A stretch of 64,000 nucleotides of DNA from assembly GCA_902786725.1 (NCBI GenBank), contig CADADP010000004.1, positions 1 to 64,000 on the forward strand, given 5' to 3'. Source of the DNA: an uncultured Bacteroidales bacterium (GTDB taxonomy: Bacteria > Bacteroidota > Bacteroidia > Bacteroidales > Muribaculaceae). Position 1 is the stretch's first letter. Each line of letters begins with the position of its first letter. Position numbers and translations under genes: made by a program. The notes beneath the pieces are model-generated. The model searched no databases. It saw only the letters and a list, made by a program, of their open reading frames with translations, and was not told the origin of the DNA. Below, piece after piece: positions 26,675 to 35,668 of the stretch.

Positions 26675-26705
26675 TTGCACATGACGGGTTAAATCTGTAA
26701 CTTTG
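26675..26705 (+). promoter_or_regulatory. Promoter of the fumarate reductase operon
   Basis: TTG at 26675-26677, a 20-nt spacer and TAACTTTG at 26698-26705 form a consensus Bacteroidetes promoter. It gives a leader of roughly 75-80 nt before the ATG at 26789. Confidence 0.7.
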
Positions 26706-26788
26706 CACATTAATGTTACCGAGTCGGTGACACATCCACAAAAAGACGACAATAACTAAACAATTAATAACTAAATTCGTAAACTACT

Positions 26789-27445
26789 ATGTGGTTAATC
26801 AATTCTTCGGTAGGACGCAAGGTGATAATGTCGGTATCCGGCTTATTCCTGATCCTATTTCTGACTTTTCATGCCCTCATGAACGCAGTGGCGCTGATAT
26901 CGTTTGACGCTTATGAGGCTGTTTGTGAATTTTTGGGGGCCAACTGGTATGCGTTGCTTGGCACGGCAATCCTTGCCGGCGGCTTTCTGGTGCACATCTG
27001 CTTTGCGTTCTTGCTGACATGGCAGAACCGCAAGGCGCGCGGTAACGACCGCTACGCTGTGTCGGCTCGTCCCAAGACGGTGGAGTGGGCGTCGCAGAAT
27101 ATGCTGGTTCTGGGCATTATAGTGCTGTGCTTCCTGGTGTTGCACTTGGCGCAGTTCTGGGCTAAGATGCAGTTGCCCGAAATTGTGGGCGATGCTCCGG
27201 CCAGTGGCTACTCGGCGTTGCAGGCCGCATTTTCGCAATTGTGGGTTGCTCCGGTGTATCTGATAGGTTTCTGCGCTATCTGGTTCCACATCACGCACGG
27301 ATTCTGGAGCGCGTTGCAGACTATAGGCACAGCCAATGAGAAGTGGATTGTCCGATGGAAATGCATAGGCTGGTGGTGGGCAACCATTGTTGTGGGGCTC
27401 TTTGCCGTGGAGGTGATATACTTTACATGGTTCTTTGCCATCTGA
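26789..27445 (+). CDS. sdhC: Succinate dehydrogenase/fumarate reductase cytochrome b subunit
   Basis: A 218-residue integral membrane subunit with five helices, of the single-polypeptide di-haem type found in Bacteroidetes and Epsilonproteobacteria (type B). Histidines in the helices (H28 in FHALMN, then LVHICF, VLHLAQFW and WFHITHGFW) are the likely haem ligands. It anchors the enzyme and exchanges electrons with menaquinone. It is followed 45 bp later by the flavoprotein gene, so the order is C-A-B. No separate SdhD is expected for this type. Confidence 0.95.
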   Translation: MWLINSSVGRKVIMSVSGLFLILFLTFHALMNAVALISFDAYEAVCEFLGANWYALLGTAILAGGFLVHICFAFLLTWQNRKARGNDRYAVSARPKTVEWASQNMLVLGIIVLCFLVLHLAQFWAKMQLPEIVGDAPASGYSALQAAFSQLWVAPVYLIGFCAIWFHITHGFWSALQTIGTANEKWIVRWKCIGWWWATIVVGLFAVEVIYFTWFFAI

Positions 27446-27490
27446 TGGCTTTATATTCATTAATTTCTCAACCTAACTTTTTAACTCAAT

Positions 27491-29503
27491 ATGGAAGAAA
27501 AAGATAAGACAATACAGGCCAACGTGCCGGTAATCGACTCTAAAATACCCGAGGGGCCGGTAGCTGAGAAATGGACCAACTACAAGGCTCATCAGAAGCT
27601 GGTTAACCCAGCCAACAAGCGCCGGCTTGATATCATAGTGGTGGGAACCGGCCTTGCCGGAGCCAGTGCGGCCGCCACGCTGGGCGAGATGGGCTTTAAC
27701 GTGCTCAACTTCTGCATTCAGGACTCGCCGCGCCGCGCTCACTCAATCGCGGCTCAGGGAGGTATTAACGCAGCCAAGAACTATCAGAACGACGGTGACT
27801 CGGTGTATCGCCTGTTCTACGACACTGTTAAGGGCGGTGACTATCGCGCTCGCGAGGCCAACGTGTATCGCCTGGCCGAGGTGTCGAACAATATCATAGA
27901 CCAGTGTGTGGCGCAGGGTGTGCCATTCGCGCGCGAATATGGAGGCCTGCTGGCCAACCGCTCGTTCGGTGGGGCTCAGGTGAGCCGCACGTTCTACGCT
28001 AAGGGGCAGACCGGTCAGCAGTTGCTGCTGGGCGCATACTCATCGCTGAACCGCCAGATACAGATGGGCAAGGTGAAGAGCTATAACCGCTACGAGATGC
28101 ACGACATAGTGATTATAGACGGCCGCGCTCGCGGAATAATCGCCAAGAATCTGGTTACCGGTAAGCTGGAGCGCTTTGCCGCGCACGCTGTGGTGATTGC
28201 CACCGGAGGCTACGGCAACACCTACTTCCTTTCGACTAACGCAATGGCCTGCAACTGCTCGGCCGCGATGGCTTGCTACCGCAAGGGCGCGTACTTCGCA
28301 AATCCGGCCTATGTGCAGATTCACCCCACGTGTATTCCTGTGCATGGTGACAAGCAGTCGAAGTTGACGCTTATGTCGGAGTCGCTGCGTAACGATGGCC
28401 GCATCTGGGTGCCGAAGGACATAGAGGACGCCAAGAAACTGCAAAGCGGTGAGATTAAGGGCAGTGACATACCTGAGGAGAAGCGCGATTACTATCTGGA
28501 GCGTCGCTATCCGGCCTTCGGAAATCTGGTTCCGCGCGACGTGGCCAGCCGTGCCGCCAAGGAGCGTTGCGACAAGGGCTATGGTGTGAACAACACCGGC
28601 AAGGCGGTGTTCCTTGATTTCAGCGAGGCGATTAACCGTCTGGGCATCGACGTGATTCGCCAGCGCTACGGCAACCTGTTCGACATGTATGAGGAAATCA
28701 CCGACGTGAATCCCGGAGAACTTGCCAACGAGATTAACGGAGAGAAGTATTACAACCCGATGATGATATATCCCGCCATTCACTACACGATGGGTGGCAT
28801 CTGGGTGGATTATGAGTTGCAGACCAGCGTTAAGGGCCTATTTGCCATAGGCGAGTGCAACTTCAGCGACCACGGCGCTAACCGCCTGGGCGCATCGGCC
28901 CTGATGCAGGGTCTGGCCGACGGCTATTTTGTGTTGCCCTACACGATTCAGAACTACCTGAGCGACCAGATTACCGTGCCTCACTTCACGACAGACACTC
29001 CGGAATTTGACGAGGCCGAGAAGCGTGTTCAAGACAACTTGGACAAGCTGATGAATATCCGCGGCAAGCGCAGTGTGGACTCGATACACAAGGAGCTGGG
29101 CCATATCATGTGGGACTACGTGGGCATGGCGCGCACCAAGGAATCGCTTGAAGAGGCGCTTAAGAAACTTAAGGAACTGCGTCATGAGTTTGAGACCAAC
29201 CTGTTTGTTCCCGGCACGCAAGAGGGCATGAACATAGAGCTTGACAAGGCGTTCCGTCTGCAGGACTTCATCACGATGGGCGAACTGATAGCCTACGACG
29301 CACTGAACCGTAACGAGAGTTGCGGCGGCCATTTCCGCGAGGAGCATCAGACCGAGGAAGGTGAGGCACGCCGCGACGACCAGAACTACTTCTACGTGGC
29401 TTGCTGGAAGTATAACGGCGACGACGAGAAAGCACCAACGCTGATTAAGGAGCCGCTTGAGTACGAAGCAATCAAGGTGCAAACCCGTAACTATAAGTCA
29501 TAA
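27491..29503 (+). CDS. sdhA: Succinate dehydrogenase/fumarate reductase flavoprotein subunit
   Basis: A 670-residue catalytic subunit. The FAD dinucleotide fold [19 protein letters not shown] lies at about residues 50-68. [16 protein letters not shown] contains H84, the probable site of covalent FAD attachment. Substrate-site motifs ([39 protein letters not shown]) are intact. In a gut anaerobe it would mainly reduce fumarate to succinate as the terminal step of the branched pathway. Length fits the Bacteroides-type enzymes. Confidence 0.96.
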   Translation: MEEKDKTIQANVPVIDSKIPEGPVAEKWTNYKAHQKLVNPANKRRLDIIVVGTGLAGASAAATLGEMGFNVLNFCIQDSPRRAHSIAAQGGINAAKNYQNDGDSVYRLFYDTVKGGDYRAREANVYRLAEVSNNIIDQCVAQGVPFAREYGGLLANRSFGGAQVSRTFYAKGQTGQQLLLGAYSSLNRQIQMGKVKSYNRYEMHDIVIIDGRARGIIAKNLVTGKLERFAAHAVVIATGGYGNTYFLSTNAMACNCSAAMACYRKGAYFANPAYVQIHPTCIPVHGDKQSKLTLMSESLRNDGRIWVPKDIEDAKKLQSGEIKGSDIPEEKRDYYLERRYPAFGNLVPRDVASRAAKERCDKGYGVNNTGKAVFLDFSEAINRLGIDVIRQRYGNLFDMYEEITDVNPGELANEINGEKYYNPMMIYPAIHYTMGGIWVDYELQTSVKGLFAIGECNFSDHGANRLGASALMQGLADGYFVLPYTIQNYLSDQITVPHFTTDTPEFDEAEKRVQDNLDKLMNIRGKRSVDSIHKELGHIMWDYVGMARTKESLEEALKKLKELRHEFETNLFVPGTQEGMNIELDKAFRLQDFITMGELIAYDALNRNESCGGHFREEHQTEEGEARRDDQNYFYVACWKYNGDDEKAPTLIKEPLEYEAIKVQTRNYKS

Positions 29504-29526
29504 ACTTTTAAATTACTGAAAATAAT

Positions 29527-30282
29527 ATGGATACAAATATAAGCTTCAAGTTAAAAGTTTGGCGTCAGGCCGGACCAAAGGAGAAAGGTCATTTCGAGAC
29601 TTACGAGTTGCAGGATATACCCACCGACACCTCGTTCCTTGAAATGCTGGATATACTTAACGAACAGCTGGTGGAAAAGGGCGAGGAGCCGATAGCGTTC
29701 GACCACGATTGCCGCGAAGGAATCTGTGGAATGTGCTCACTGTATGTGAACGGTCATCCCCACGGGCCGGCCACAGGGGCTACGACGTGCCAGCTATATA
29801 TGCGTCGCTTCCACGATGGCGAGACCATCACGGTGGAGCCGTGGCGCTCGGCAGCGTTCCCTGTGATAAAGGACTTGATGGTGAATCGCAACGCTCTGGA
29901 CCAGATTCAGCAGGCTGGCGGCTACGTTTCGTTCAACACCGGCGGAGCTCAGGATGCTAACGCAATCCCCATCTCGAAGGTGGCGGCCGACGAGGCTATG
30001 GACAGCGCATCGTGCATAGGTTGCGGCGCATGTGTTGCGGCTTGCAAGAACGGCTCGGCGATGCTGTTCGTGTCGGCTAAGGTGAGCCAGTTCGCACTGC
30101 TTCCACAGGGCAAGGCCGAGGCCAAGAAGCGCGTGAAAGCGATGCTGAGCAAGATGGATGAGCTGGGATTCGGAAACTGCACCAACACAGGCGCATGTGC
30201 CGCAGAGTGCCCTAAGAACATTAAGCTAAGCAACATATCGCGCCTGAACCGCGAGTATATTTGCGCGAAACTGAGCGATTAA
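29527..30282 (+). CDS. sdhB: Succinate dehydrogenase/fumarate reductase iron-sulfur subunit
   Basis: A 251-residue subunit with all three cluster motifs: [2Fe-2S] C62-x4-C67-x2-C70 with C88, [4Fe-4S] C163-x2-C166-x2-C169-x3-C173, and [3Fe-4S] C218, C224, C228. It passes electrons between the haem-bearing subunit and the flavin. It lies 23 bp after the flavoprotein gene and is followed by a strong terminator. Confidence 0.96.
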   Translation: MDTNISFKLKVWRQAGPKEKGHFETYELQDIPTDTSFLEMLDILNEQLVEKGEEPIAFDHDCREGICGMCSLYVNGHPHGPATGATTCQLYMRRFHDGETITVEPWRSAAFPVIKDLMVNRNALDQIQQAGGYVSFNTGGAQDANAIPISKVAADEAMDSASCIGCGACVAACKNGSAMLFVSAKVSQFALLPQGKAEAKKRVKAMLSKMDELGFGNCTNTGACAAECPKNIKLSNISRLNREYICAKLSD

Positions 30283-30308
30283 GCCAACGAGCAATAACGC
30301 CATGATAC

Positions 30309-30346
30309 AAGAGGGCCCCGAATGATGATGAATGCGGGGCCCTCTT
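30309..30346. terminator. Bidirectional terminator between sdhB and the aminotransferase gene
   Basis: AAGAGGGCCCCG at 30309-30320 and CGGGGCCCTCTT at 30335-30346 form a perfect 12-bp stem with a 14-nt loop. It sits between two convergent genes and could serve both. Confidence 0.8.
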
Positions 30347-30397
30347 ATTAATTCGCTGTTTTTGCCGGTGGCATCAAGACAATGCCACCAACCGACA

Positions 30398-31594
30398 TTA
30401 TAGCCGGCCCTTAAGCCGGTCAACAGCGGCGCGAAGCTGTTCCATTGCCTGAACGAGTTGAGCGCGCGGCGTACCCACATTAAGGCGCATGTGGCAATAT
30501 CCCGGCACACCATAGATTTCGCCGTTATTAAGCGCCAAATGCGCCTGTTCGGCGAAGAAACGCACCAGTTGGGCGTGGTCGAGTCCCAATCGGCGGCAAT
30601 CGAGCCACATGAGGAATGAGGCCTGCGGCTTGATGGCGTAAACATCAGGGATGTGCTCGCGGCAGTATTGGGCCACATAGAGCACATTCTGCTCGATGTA
30701 TCGCTTGCACGCCTCGAGCCAGGGCTCACCGTGTCGGTAGGCTACTTCTGTGGCAAGCAGGGCGGTGATGTTGGCGTTACACAGTTCGTTCACTTCGACC
30801 CATCGATAGAACTCGCGTCGCAACTCCGGATTCTTGATAACGAGCCATGTGCTTTTCACGCCGGGGATGTTGAACGTCTTGCCGGGCGAGCCGCACGTGA
30901 TGGTTACCGCGGCGGCATCATCGCTAACCATAGCCAGAGGCGTGTGCTTATGGCCGAAGAGAGTGATGTCGCCGAACACCTCATCGCTGAACAGAATCAC
31001 GCCGTAGCGGCGTGCCAGCGCGGCGACCTGCCTAAGTTCTTCCTCTTTCCACACGATGCCGATGGGGTTTTGCGGATTGCAGACCACCATGATGCGCGGC
31101 TTTTGCTCAATAAACACTCGTTCCAGGTCGTCGAGGTCCATACGGTAGAAGTGGTCGCCGGTGGGTACGAGATTGTTACGCACGGCAAGGCGTCGGTTGC
31201 CCTCGATGACGTCTTTGAAATCGTAATAGACCGGTTCCTGCAGCACAACCCGGTCGCCAGGCTGTGTGTAAAAGTTTAGAACCATTCCCAGAGCAGGCAT
31301 TCCGCCAGGCATGAAGGTCATTTCCTCTCGGCTTATAATGAAGCCGTTGCGACGGCGTTGCCAGTCGATGATGGATTGCCAGTATTCGTCGTAGGGTAGA
31401 GTGTATCCGTAGATTGGGTGCTCGCCGAAGCGCTTCACCAGAGCCGAACTGATGTCGGGGCTCACGGCGAAGTCCATGTCGGCAATCCATAGCGGTAGCA
31501 AGTCGTTGTGGCCGAACATCGGGCCGAGCATATCGGTTTTTTTACAGTGTGTGCCATGCCTGTCGATGACAGTGTCGAAATCATATTGTGTCAT
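30398..31594 (-). CDS. PLP-dependent aminotransferase, MalY/PatB (cystathionine beta-lyase) type
   Basis: A 398-residue class I/II PLP enzyme. The cofactor lysine is K239 in SPGKTFNIPG, the PLP-phosphate/pyridine region includes FSDEVFGD, and CNPQNPIG binds the carboxylate. Features at the N-terminus (FDTVIDRHGTHCKK) match the MalY/PatB C-S lyase group, which cleaves cystathionine to homocysteine, pyruvate and ammonia. An aminotransferase role on other substrates is also possible. It is divergent from dapF. Confidence 0.9.
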   Translation of the reverse strand: MTQYDFDTVIDRHGTHCKKTDMLGPMFGHNDLLPLWIADMDFAVSPDISSALVKRFGEHPIYGYTLPYDEYWQSIIDWQRRRNGFIISREEMTFMPGGMPALGMVLNFYTQPGDRVVLQEPVYYDFKDVIEGNRRLAVRNNLVPTGDHFYRMDLDDLERVFIEQKPRIMVVCNPQNPIGIVWKEEELRQVAALARRYGVILFSDEVFGDITLFGHKHTPLAMVSDDAAAVTITCGSPGKTFNIPGVKSTWLVIKNPELRREFYRWVEVNELCNANITALLATEVAYRHGEPWLEACKRYIEQNVLYVAQYCREHIPDVYAIKPQASFLMWLDCRRLGLDHAQLVRFFAEQAHLALNNGEIYGVPGYCHMRLNVGTPRAQLVQAMEQLRAAVDRLKGRL

Positions 31595-31636
31595 AATAGA
31601 AAGACTTGTTATAAATAAATATCGCTAAGCGAGGTG

Positions 31637-31667
31637 CAAAGTTAGCGAAATTTGGCGCTAAGAGCAA
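31637..31667 (-). promoter_or_regulatory. Promoter of the MalY/PatB-type gene
   Basis: On the minus strand TTG (complement of 31665-31667), a 20-nt spacer and TAACTTTG (complement of 31637-31644). Its -33 element lies only 8 bp from the -33 element of the divergent dapF promoter. Confidence 0.7.
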
Positions 31668-31675
31668 GGTTGCGC

Positions 31676-31707
31676 TTGGCGATATTGCGCAAAAATGGGT
31701 AACTTTG
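31676..31707 (+). promoter_or_regulatory. Promoter of dapF
   Basis: TTG at 31676-31678, a 21-nt spacer and TAACTTTG at 31700-31707. The ATG follows at 31747, giving a leader of about 33 nt. Confidence 0.68.
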
Positions 31708-31746
31708 CAAAGCAAAAAACGATAGGAAATCGCATTCGGGAGATAA

Positions 31747-32556
31747 ATGAAAATAAGATTCACAAAGATGCATGGGGCCGGCAACGACTATATTTATGTG
31801 GATGCCGCGCGATACACCATTCCAGACCCCGGCGCGGCGGCCAAGGCTTGGAGCCGACCGCACTTCGGGATAGGAGCCGACGGGCTTGTACTGTATCGTG
31901 AGGTGGAGCGAGACGATGCCGACTTTGAGATGCGCCTGTTCAATGCTGACGGGAGTGAAGCAATGATGTGCGGTAACGCCAGCCGATGTGTGGGAAAACT
32001 TGTTTACGAGACCGGGCTGACGCGAAATCTTGGGTTGCGACTGGCAACGCGCTCGGGTGTGAAACTGCTAAGCCTCAAGGTGGATGCGAGCGACAAGGTG
32101 GCGGCAGTGGCAGTGGATATGCTTAGGCCCATCTTCCGTGACGACAAACTTTTCTTGCGCGCCGGCGAGCAGTTGCCCGACGGGCAGTTTGTGTCGATGG
32201 GGAATCCGCTGTATGTGATGTTTGTGGATAACCTGGATGCGGTGGATGTGGCGCGCGAAGGTGCGCTTCTGGAGCGTCACTCACGATTTCCGCAACGCTG
32301 CAATATAGTGTTTGCGCAGCCTGTTGACGGCGGCTTGCGGGCGCGAGTCTGGGAGCGGGGGAGCGGTATCACCCTGGCATGCGGTACAGGGGCGTGTGCG
32401 GCGGTTGTAGTGGCGGCGCAAAACGGACTTGCGCCGCGTCAATGCGAAGTAATCATGGACGGCGGCGCACTGCATGTGGATTGGCGCGAAAGCGATGACC
32501 ACCTCTTGCTCTCCGGACCGGCCACCATAGTATTCACCGGCGAGGTGGAATTGTAA
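31747..32556 (+). CDS. dapF: Diaminopimelate epimerase
   Basis: A 269-residue cofactor-independent epimerase that interconverts LL- and meso-diaminopimelate for lysine and peptidoglycan synthesis. The N-terminal FTKMHGAGNDYIY and the two catalytic cysteines (C75 in MMCGNASRC and the second in LACGTGACAA) are intact. Length is typical. It is transcribed alone and followed by a 274-bp gap. Confidence 0.95.
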   Translation: MKIRFTKMHGAGNDYIYVDAARYTIPDPGAAAKAWSRPHFGIGADGLVLYREVERDDADFEMRLFNADGSEAMMCGNASRCVGKLVYETGLTRNLGLRLATRSGVKLLSLKVDASDKVAAVAVDMLRPIFRDDKLFLRAGEQLPDGQFVSMGNPLYVMFVDNLDAVDVAREGALLERHSRFPQRCNIVFAQPVDGGLRARVWERGSGITLACGTGACAAVVVAAQNGLAPRQCEVIMDGGALHVDWRESDDHLLLSGPATIVFTGEVEL

Positions 32557-32663
32557 CTACATCGCATCAAGGCACATTTATCATAATATGACTGCAAATG
32601 TATTGGCGGAAACCATTATTTTCATGTATTGATGGATTACATCTACTGCAGATGGCTTAGCGA

Positions 32664-32819
32664 TTACGAAGGCTCAGCATAAAATATGCCCCGGGCACTT
32701 GCGAGAGCCTTGTGGTAGCCCTTGAGCGGTTCATGGCAGAGCGGAATCTGCGTGAGTCGCCTGCTGAACTCGTTCTGACCATAGCGTCCACGCAGTTTCA
32801 AGGGAATTTGTGATATGAG
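32664..32819 (-). pseudogene. Possible 3' remnant of an unidentified gene
   Basis: An open frame of 51 codons without any ATG, reading IPLKLRGRYGQNEFSRRL and on to GYHKALASARGIFYAEPS before TAA (complement of 32664-32666). It is preceded by an in-frame TAA at 32820-32822. Its composition is more like coding DNA than the surrounding gap. I do not recognise it. It may equally be chance. Confidence 0.25.
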
Positions 32820-32830
32820 TTAAATCACAG

Positions 32831-33829
32831 TCAGTTGCCTGCCACTACGATAAGTGCCAGTCCGATGATAAAGAATGCGAACATGGCTGCAATTAGGGCT
32901 TGCGTTTTCTTGTCGGCGCCCTTGAACTCGTGCCAAACAAATACACCCCACAGAGCGGCAATCATGGGCGCGCCTTGCCCCAGTGCATAGGAGATGGCCG
33001 CTCCGGCTTTGCCAGCAGCGATGTAGCTCAGCACGGTGCCGAGCCCCCAAACGATTCCGCCCAGGACACCCACCATGTGCGTTCTCAGATTTCCGCTAAA
33101 ATACGTCTTGTAACTCACCGGCTCGCCCTGGAAAGGCTTCTTCATGGCAAGCGTACCCCACAGGAAGTTACTGAGAAATATACCCAACGCGAAGATGAAA
33201 AAGGCGGTGTAGGGAGTGGCCTTGCCCACTTCGGGACTCTGGAAGTTGTCGAGGTCCATAGCTGCGGCCACGAAACGGTAAAAGAACGACATGAGCACGC
33301 CGGCCACTATAGCCAGAATCACGCCTTTTCGTCCGGCGCTTTCGCCCTTCTGCATGCGTCCTGAAGCCATTCCGTTGACGATGATAGCGACTACTATTAG
33401 CGCAACGCCGGTGAAAAGCAGCAAGGCGTCTCCCTTGGGTTGGCCCATGTAATTCAGTATCACACCCAGAACCAGTGCTATGCCCACTCCAACGGGGAAG
33501 GCTACAGACATTCCGGCGAGTGAAACGCTGGCCGAGAGCAGGATGTTAGAGGCATTGAAGATGATGCCGCCCAGTAGCGCGCTAAGGAATGCAGTGCCGG
33601 CCACTTGTTGCAAGTCGGTGATGAAACTGCGTCCCCCATCGCCCACACTACCGAGAGTGAACCCGATAATAAGCGACATGAGAAGGATGCCGATAACATA
33701 GTCCCAGTAGAACAATTCATAGCGCCAACTTTTGGCCGCCAGTTTCTGTGTGTTGCCCCAAGAGCCCCAGCACACCATCGTTACCACGCAAAGCACGATG
33801 GCCAGTAGATAACTATTTACGATAAACAT
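32831..33829 (-). CDS. GRP/DMT-type sugar transporter (RbsU-like)
   Basis: A 332-residue membrane protein with ten predicted helices of the drug/metabolite transporter superfamily. It begins MFIVNSYLLAIVLCVV with VCWGSWGNTQKLAAKSWRYE, and also has SVAFPVGVGIALVLG and YALGQGAPMIAALWGVF. It resembles the GRP family of glucose/ribose importers. The ATG at 33829 lies 14 bp after the ribokinase stop, and the longer frame upstream only runs through the ribokinase gene, so it is rejected. Next to ribokinase, ribose or a related pentose is the likely substrate. Confidence 0.82.
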   Translation of the reverse strand: MFIVNSYLLAIVLCVVTMVCWGSWGNTQKLAAKSWRYELFYWDYVIGILLMSLIIGFTLGSVGDGGRSFITDLQQVAGTAFLSALLGGIIFNASNILLSASVSLAGMSVAFPVGVGIALVLGVILNYMGQPKGDALLLFTGVALIVVAIIVNGMASGRMQKGESAGRKGVILAIVAGVLMSFFYRFVAAAMDLDNFQSPEVGKATPYTAFFIFALGIFLSNFLWGTLAMKKPFQGEPVSYKTYFSGNLRTHMVGVLGGIVWGLGTVLSYIAAGKAGAAISYALGQGAPMIAALWGVFVWHEFKGADKKTQALIAAMFAFFIIGLALIVVAGN

Positions 33830-33843
33830 AATTTTTGTGGATT

Positions 33844-34773
33844 TTAAAAGTTTGTAAGCTCTTCTCTTCGCGGTATGCTGCGCCATGCGCCGAGACGGGT
33901 TACACTCACCGCCGCGGCTTTGTTGGCGAGGCGGATGGCATCGGGCAAGGCAGCACCTTCGCAGAGGGCTACGCAAAGAGTTCCATTGAACGTGTCGCCT
34001 GCCGCGGTGGTGTCAACAGCCTTCACGGGGAAAGCCTCAACGCGTACCAGCTCACCATCGATGGATGTGTAAGCGCCCTTAGAGCCTGCAGTGATAATCA
34101 CCTGTTGCACTCCTATGGCCTGAATCTTGTTGATTGCCAGCATTATGCTCTGCTCGTCGCAAATTTCCACGCCACTCATCATCTGAGCCTCGGTCTCGTT
34201 GGGCGTGATGATGTCCACGTTCTCCAGCAACTGCGTTGGAAGCGGGTCTTTAGGGAACGGGGCGGGATTGAGAATTACCTTGACTCCGGCCCGATGCGCG
34301 ATTTGTGCGGCATGGATAAGAGTGGGGATAGGAGTCTCGAGTTGCATAAGCAGGACTTGTGCTTGCTTAATGGCATTGCCGGCCGCGTCGATATCGTCCG
34401 CGCTCAACAGCGCGTTAGCGCCACCGGCAACGATTATGCTGTTCTCTCCGTGCGAATCCACGGGAATCATTGCGATACCGGTGGCAACACCTTCGGTAAA
34501 GAGAACGAAGTTAGTGTCGATGCCTTCATGCTTAAGAAGGTTCATAGTTTGGTGTCCAAATCCATCGTCGCCAAGACGAGCCACAAATGTGACGTTGCCC
34601 CCCATTCGGCTCACGGCCACAGCCTGGTTAGCACCTTTGCCGCCTTGATTTGTGATGAAGTCGTGTCCGATAATAGTCTCTCCCGGCCGAGGCAGGTGGT
34701 CCACTCTAATCACCATGTCGGTGTTGCTACTGCCCACCACTACAATACGGCCATTTTTGTCGTTATTTCCCAT
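33844..34773 (-). CDS. rbsK: Ribokinase
   Basis: A 309-residue PfkB-family sugar kinase that phosphorylates ribose at C5. The N-terminal substrate motif NQGGKGANQAVA and the C-terminal DTTAAGDTFNG with the catalytic Asp are intact. NPAP and TPNETEA are also family-typical. It is the first gene of a two-gene leftward operon with the transporter. Other PfkB substrates (deoxyribose, nucleosides) cannot be ruled out. Confidence 0.92.
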   Translation of the reverse strand: MGNNDKNGRIVVVGSSNTDMVIRVDHLPRPGETIIGHDFITNQGGKGANQAVAVSRMGGNVTFVARLGDDGFGHQTMNLLKHEGIDTNFVLFTEGVATGIAMIPVDSHGENSIIVAGGANALLSADDIDAAGNAIKQAQVLLMQLETPIPTLIHAAQIAHRAGVKVILNPAPFPKDPLPTQLLENVDIITPNETEAQMMSGVEICDEQSIMLAINKIQAIGVQQVIITAGSKGAYTSIDGELVRVEAFPVKAVDTTAAGDTFNGTLCVALCEGAALPDAIRLANKAAAVSVTRLGAWRSIPRREELTNF

Positions 34774-34801
34774 AATAATACTTGAAATGATTATACTATC
34801 G

Positions 34802-34809
34802 CAAATTTA
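34802..34809 (-). promoter_or_regulatory. -7 promoter element of the ribokinase operon
   Basis: TAAATTTG on the minus strand (complement of 34802-34809) fits TAnnTTTG and lies about 30 bp before the start codon at 34773. No convincing -33 element was found. Confidence 0.4.
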
Positions 34810-34864
34810 TTAATTTATTTTTGGTACGAAAAAAATAAATCGTTTGTGGAACGAGTCGGATAGA

Positions 34865-34954
34865 AGGAAAGGAGTGTGCCGGATGTGTCGGGGTGGAGTG
34901 CATGATGACTCATTGAATGAGTGATGATTCGACACAGGAGCAGACCCCTTTCCT
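34865..34954. repeat. 90-nt imperfect inverted repeat
   Basis: The two halves, about 49 and 38 nt, are near-complementary. The outer arms AGGAAAGG/CCTTTCCT, the middle ATGTGTCG/CGACACA and the inner ACTCATT-G-AATGAGT pair perfectly, with an extra ~11 nt bulged on the left side. It lies 18 bp after the cupin stop codon on the minus strand. It could be a terminator-like RNA structure or a small miniature element. Confidence 0.75.
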
Positions 34955-34972
34955 ATAAATGCTACGAAGGCT

Positions 34973-35428
34973 TTACCAATTCAGCGGTTCTTGCAATATG
35001 TTTCCGTCGGTCATGGGACTGTCGTCGGCAGTGAAGGGCGTGGCCTTATACTGCACACATAGCATAGTGAGGTTGGAAGAACCGGTGTTTTTCAGGGCGC
35101 GTTTGCCAGCGGGCGAGACGCGAATCACGGAGCCTTCGCTGACGGGGAAAACCTCGCCATCGACCTGGTAAAGGCCCTCTCCGCGAAGGATGAAGTAGAG
35201 CTCTTCGTGAGTCTTGTGGGTGTGCAGAAATCCGCTGTCCTGACCCGGTACGAGAGTCTGGAATGAAAACTCACTGGCCACAGCGCCCACGGCCTGCCCT
35301 GCGAACACCTTGCCGTGGAGTGTGAAATCGGGTCCCATGGGCAACTCGTACTCGATTATCTCACTGATTTTGCCTACGTTGACCGCTGCGAAGTTAGCAC
35401 CTTGTGCTATAGTCTGAATTTGTTTCAT
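34973..35428 (-). CDS. Cupin-domain protein
   Basis: A 151-residue single-domain cupin. The metal-binding first motif is seen in FLHTHKTHEELYFILRGEG (His, His, Glu) and the second around SEGSVIRVSPAGKRAL, where the expected His is absent and replaced by other residues. Function is not predictable; such proteins bind sugars or small acids or act as isomerases. It is transcribed alone, with a -7 box (TATCTTTG, complement of 35469-35476) about 40 bp upstream. Confidence 0.85.
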   Translation of the reverse strand: MKQIQTIAQGANFAAVNVGKISEIIEYELPMGPDFTLHGKVFAGQAVGAVASEFSFQTLVPGQDSGFLHTHKTHEELYFILRGEGLYQVDGEVFPVSEGSVIRVSPAGKRALKNTGSSNLTMLCVQYKATPFTADDSPMTDGNILQEPLNW

Positions 35429-35573
35429 TGTGATAAATGGATTTTAGTTGGTTCTTATGAATTTGTAACAAAGATAGTGATTATTTTTGAAATATGATGG
35501 AGAAGGTGTGGAGACTATGCCTAAAAGATGATTGCGGAAGCGTGAGTTCGCGGTGGAATTTGTTAGGCTAGGA

Positions 35574-35605
35574 TTTGGAAAAAAAAGTTAGAATGTTTAA
35601 TTTTG
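35574..35605 (+). promoter_or_regulatory. Promoter of cysK
   Basis: TTTG at 35574-35577, a 20-nt spacer and TAATTTTG at 35598-35605. This is a full-consensus Bacteroidetes promoter with a ~58-nt leader before the ATG at 35669. Confidence 0.72.
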
Positions 35606-35668
35606 CAATAATATTAAATGAAAATGAATAAATATTAATTTCAATTACAGCAAAATAATTAACGCATT

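Noticed and set aside
26700..26788. Riboswitch in the leader of the fumarate reductase operon
   Set aside because: The leader is about 75-80 nt with no conserved fold or strong hairpin visible.
33830..33976. N-terminal extension of the sugar transporter
   Set aside because: It lies inside the ribokinase gene in another frame; the ATG at 33829 begins the first membrane helix.
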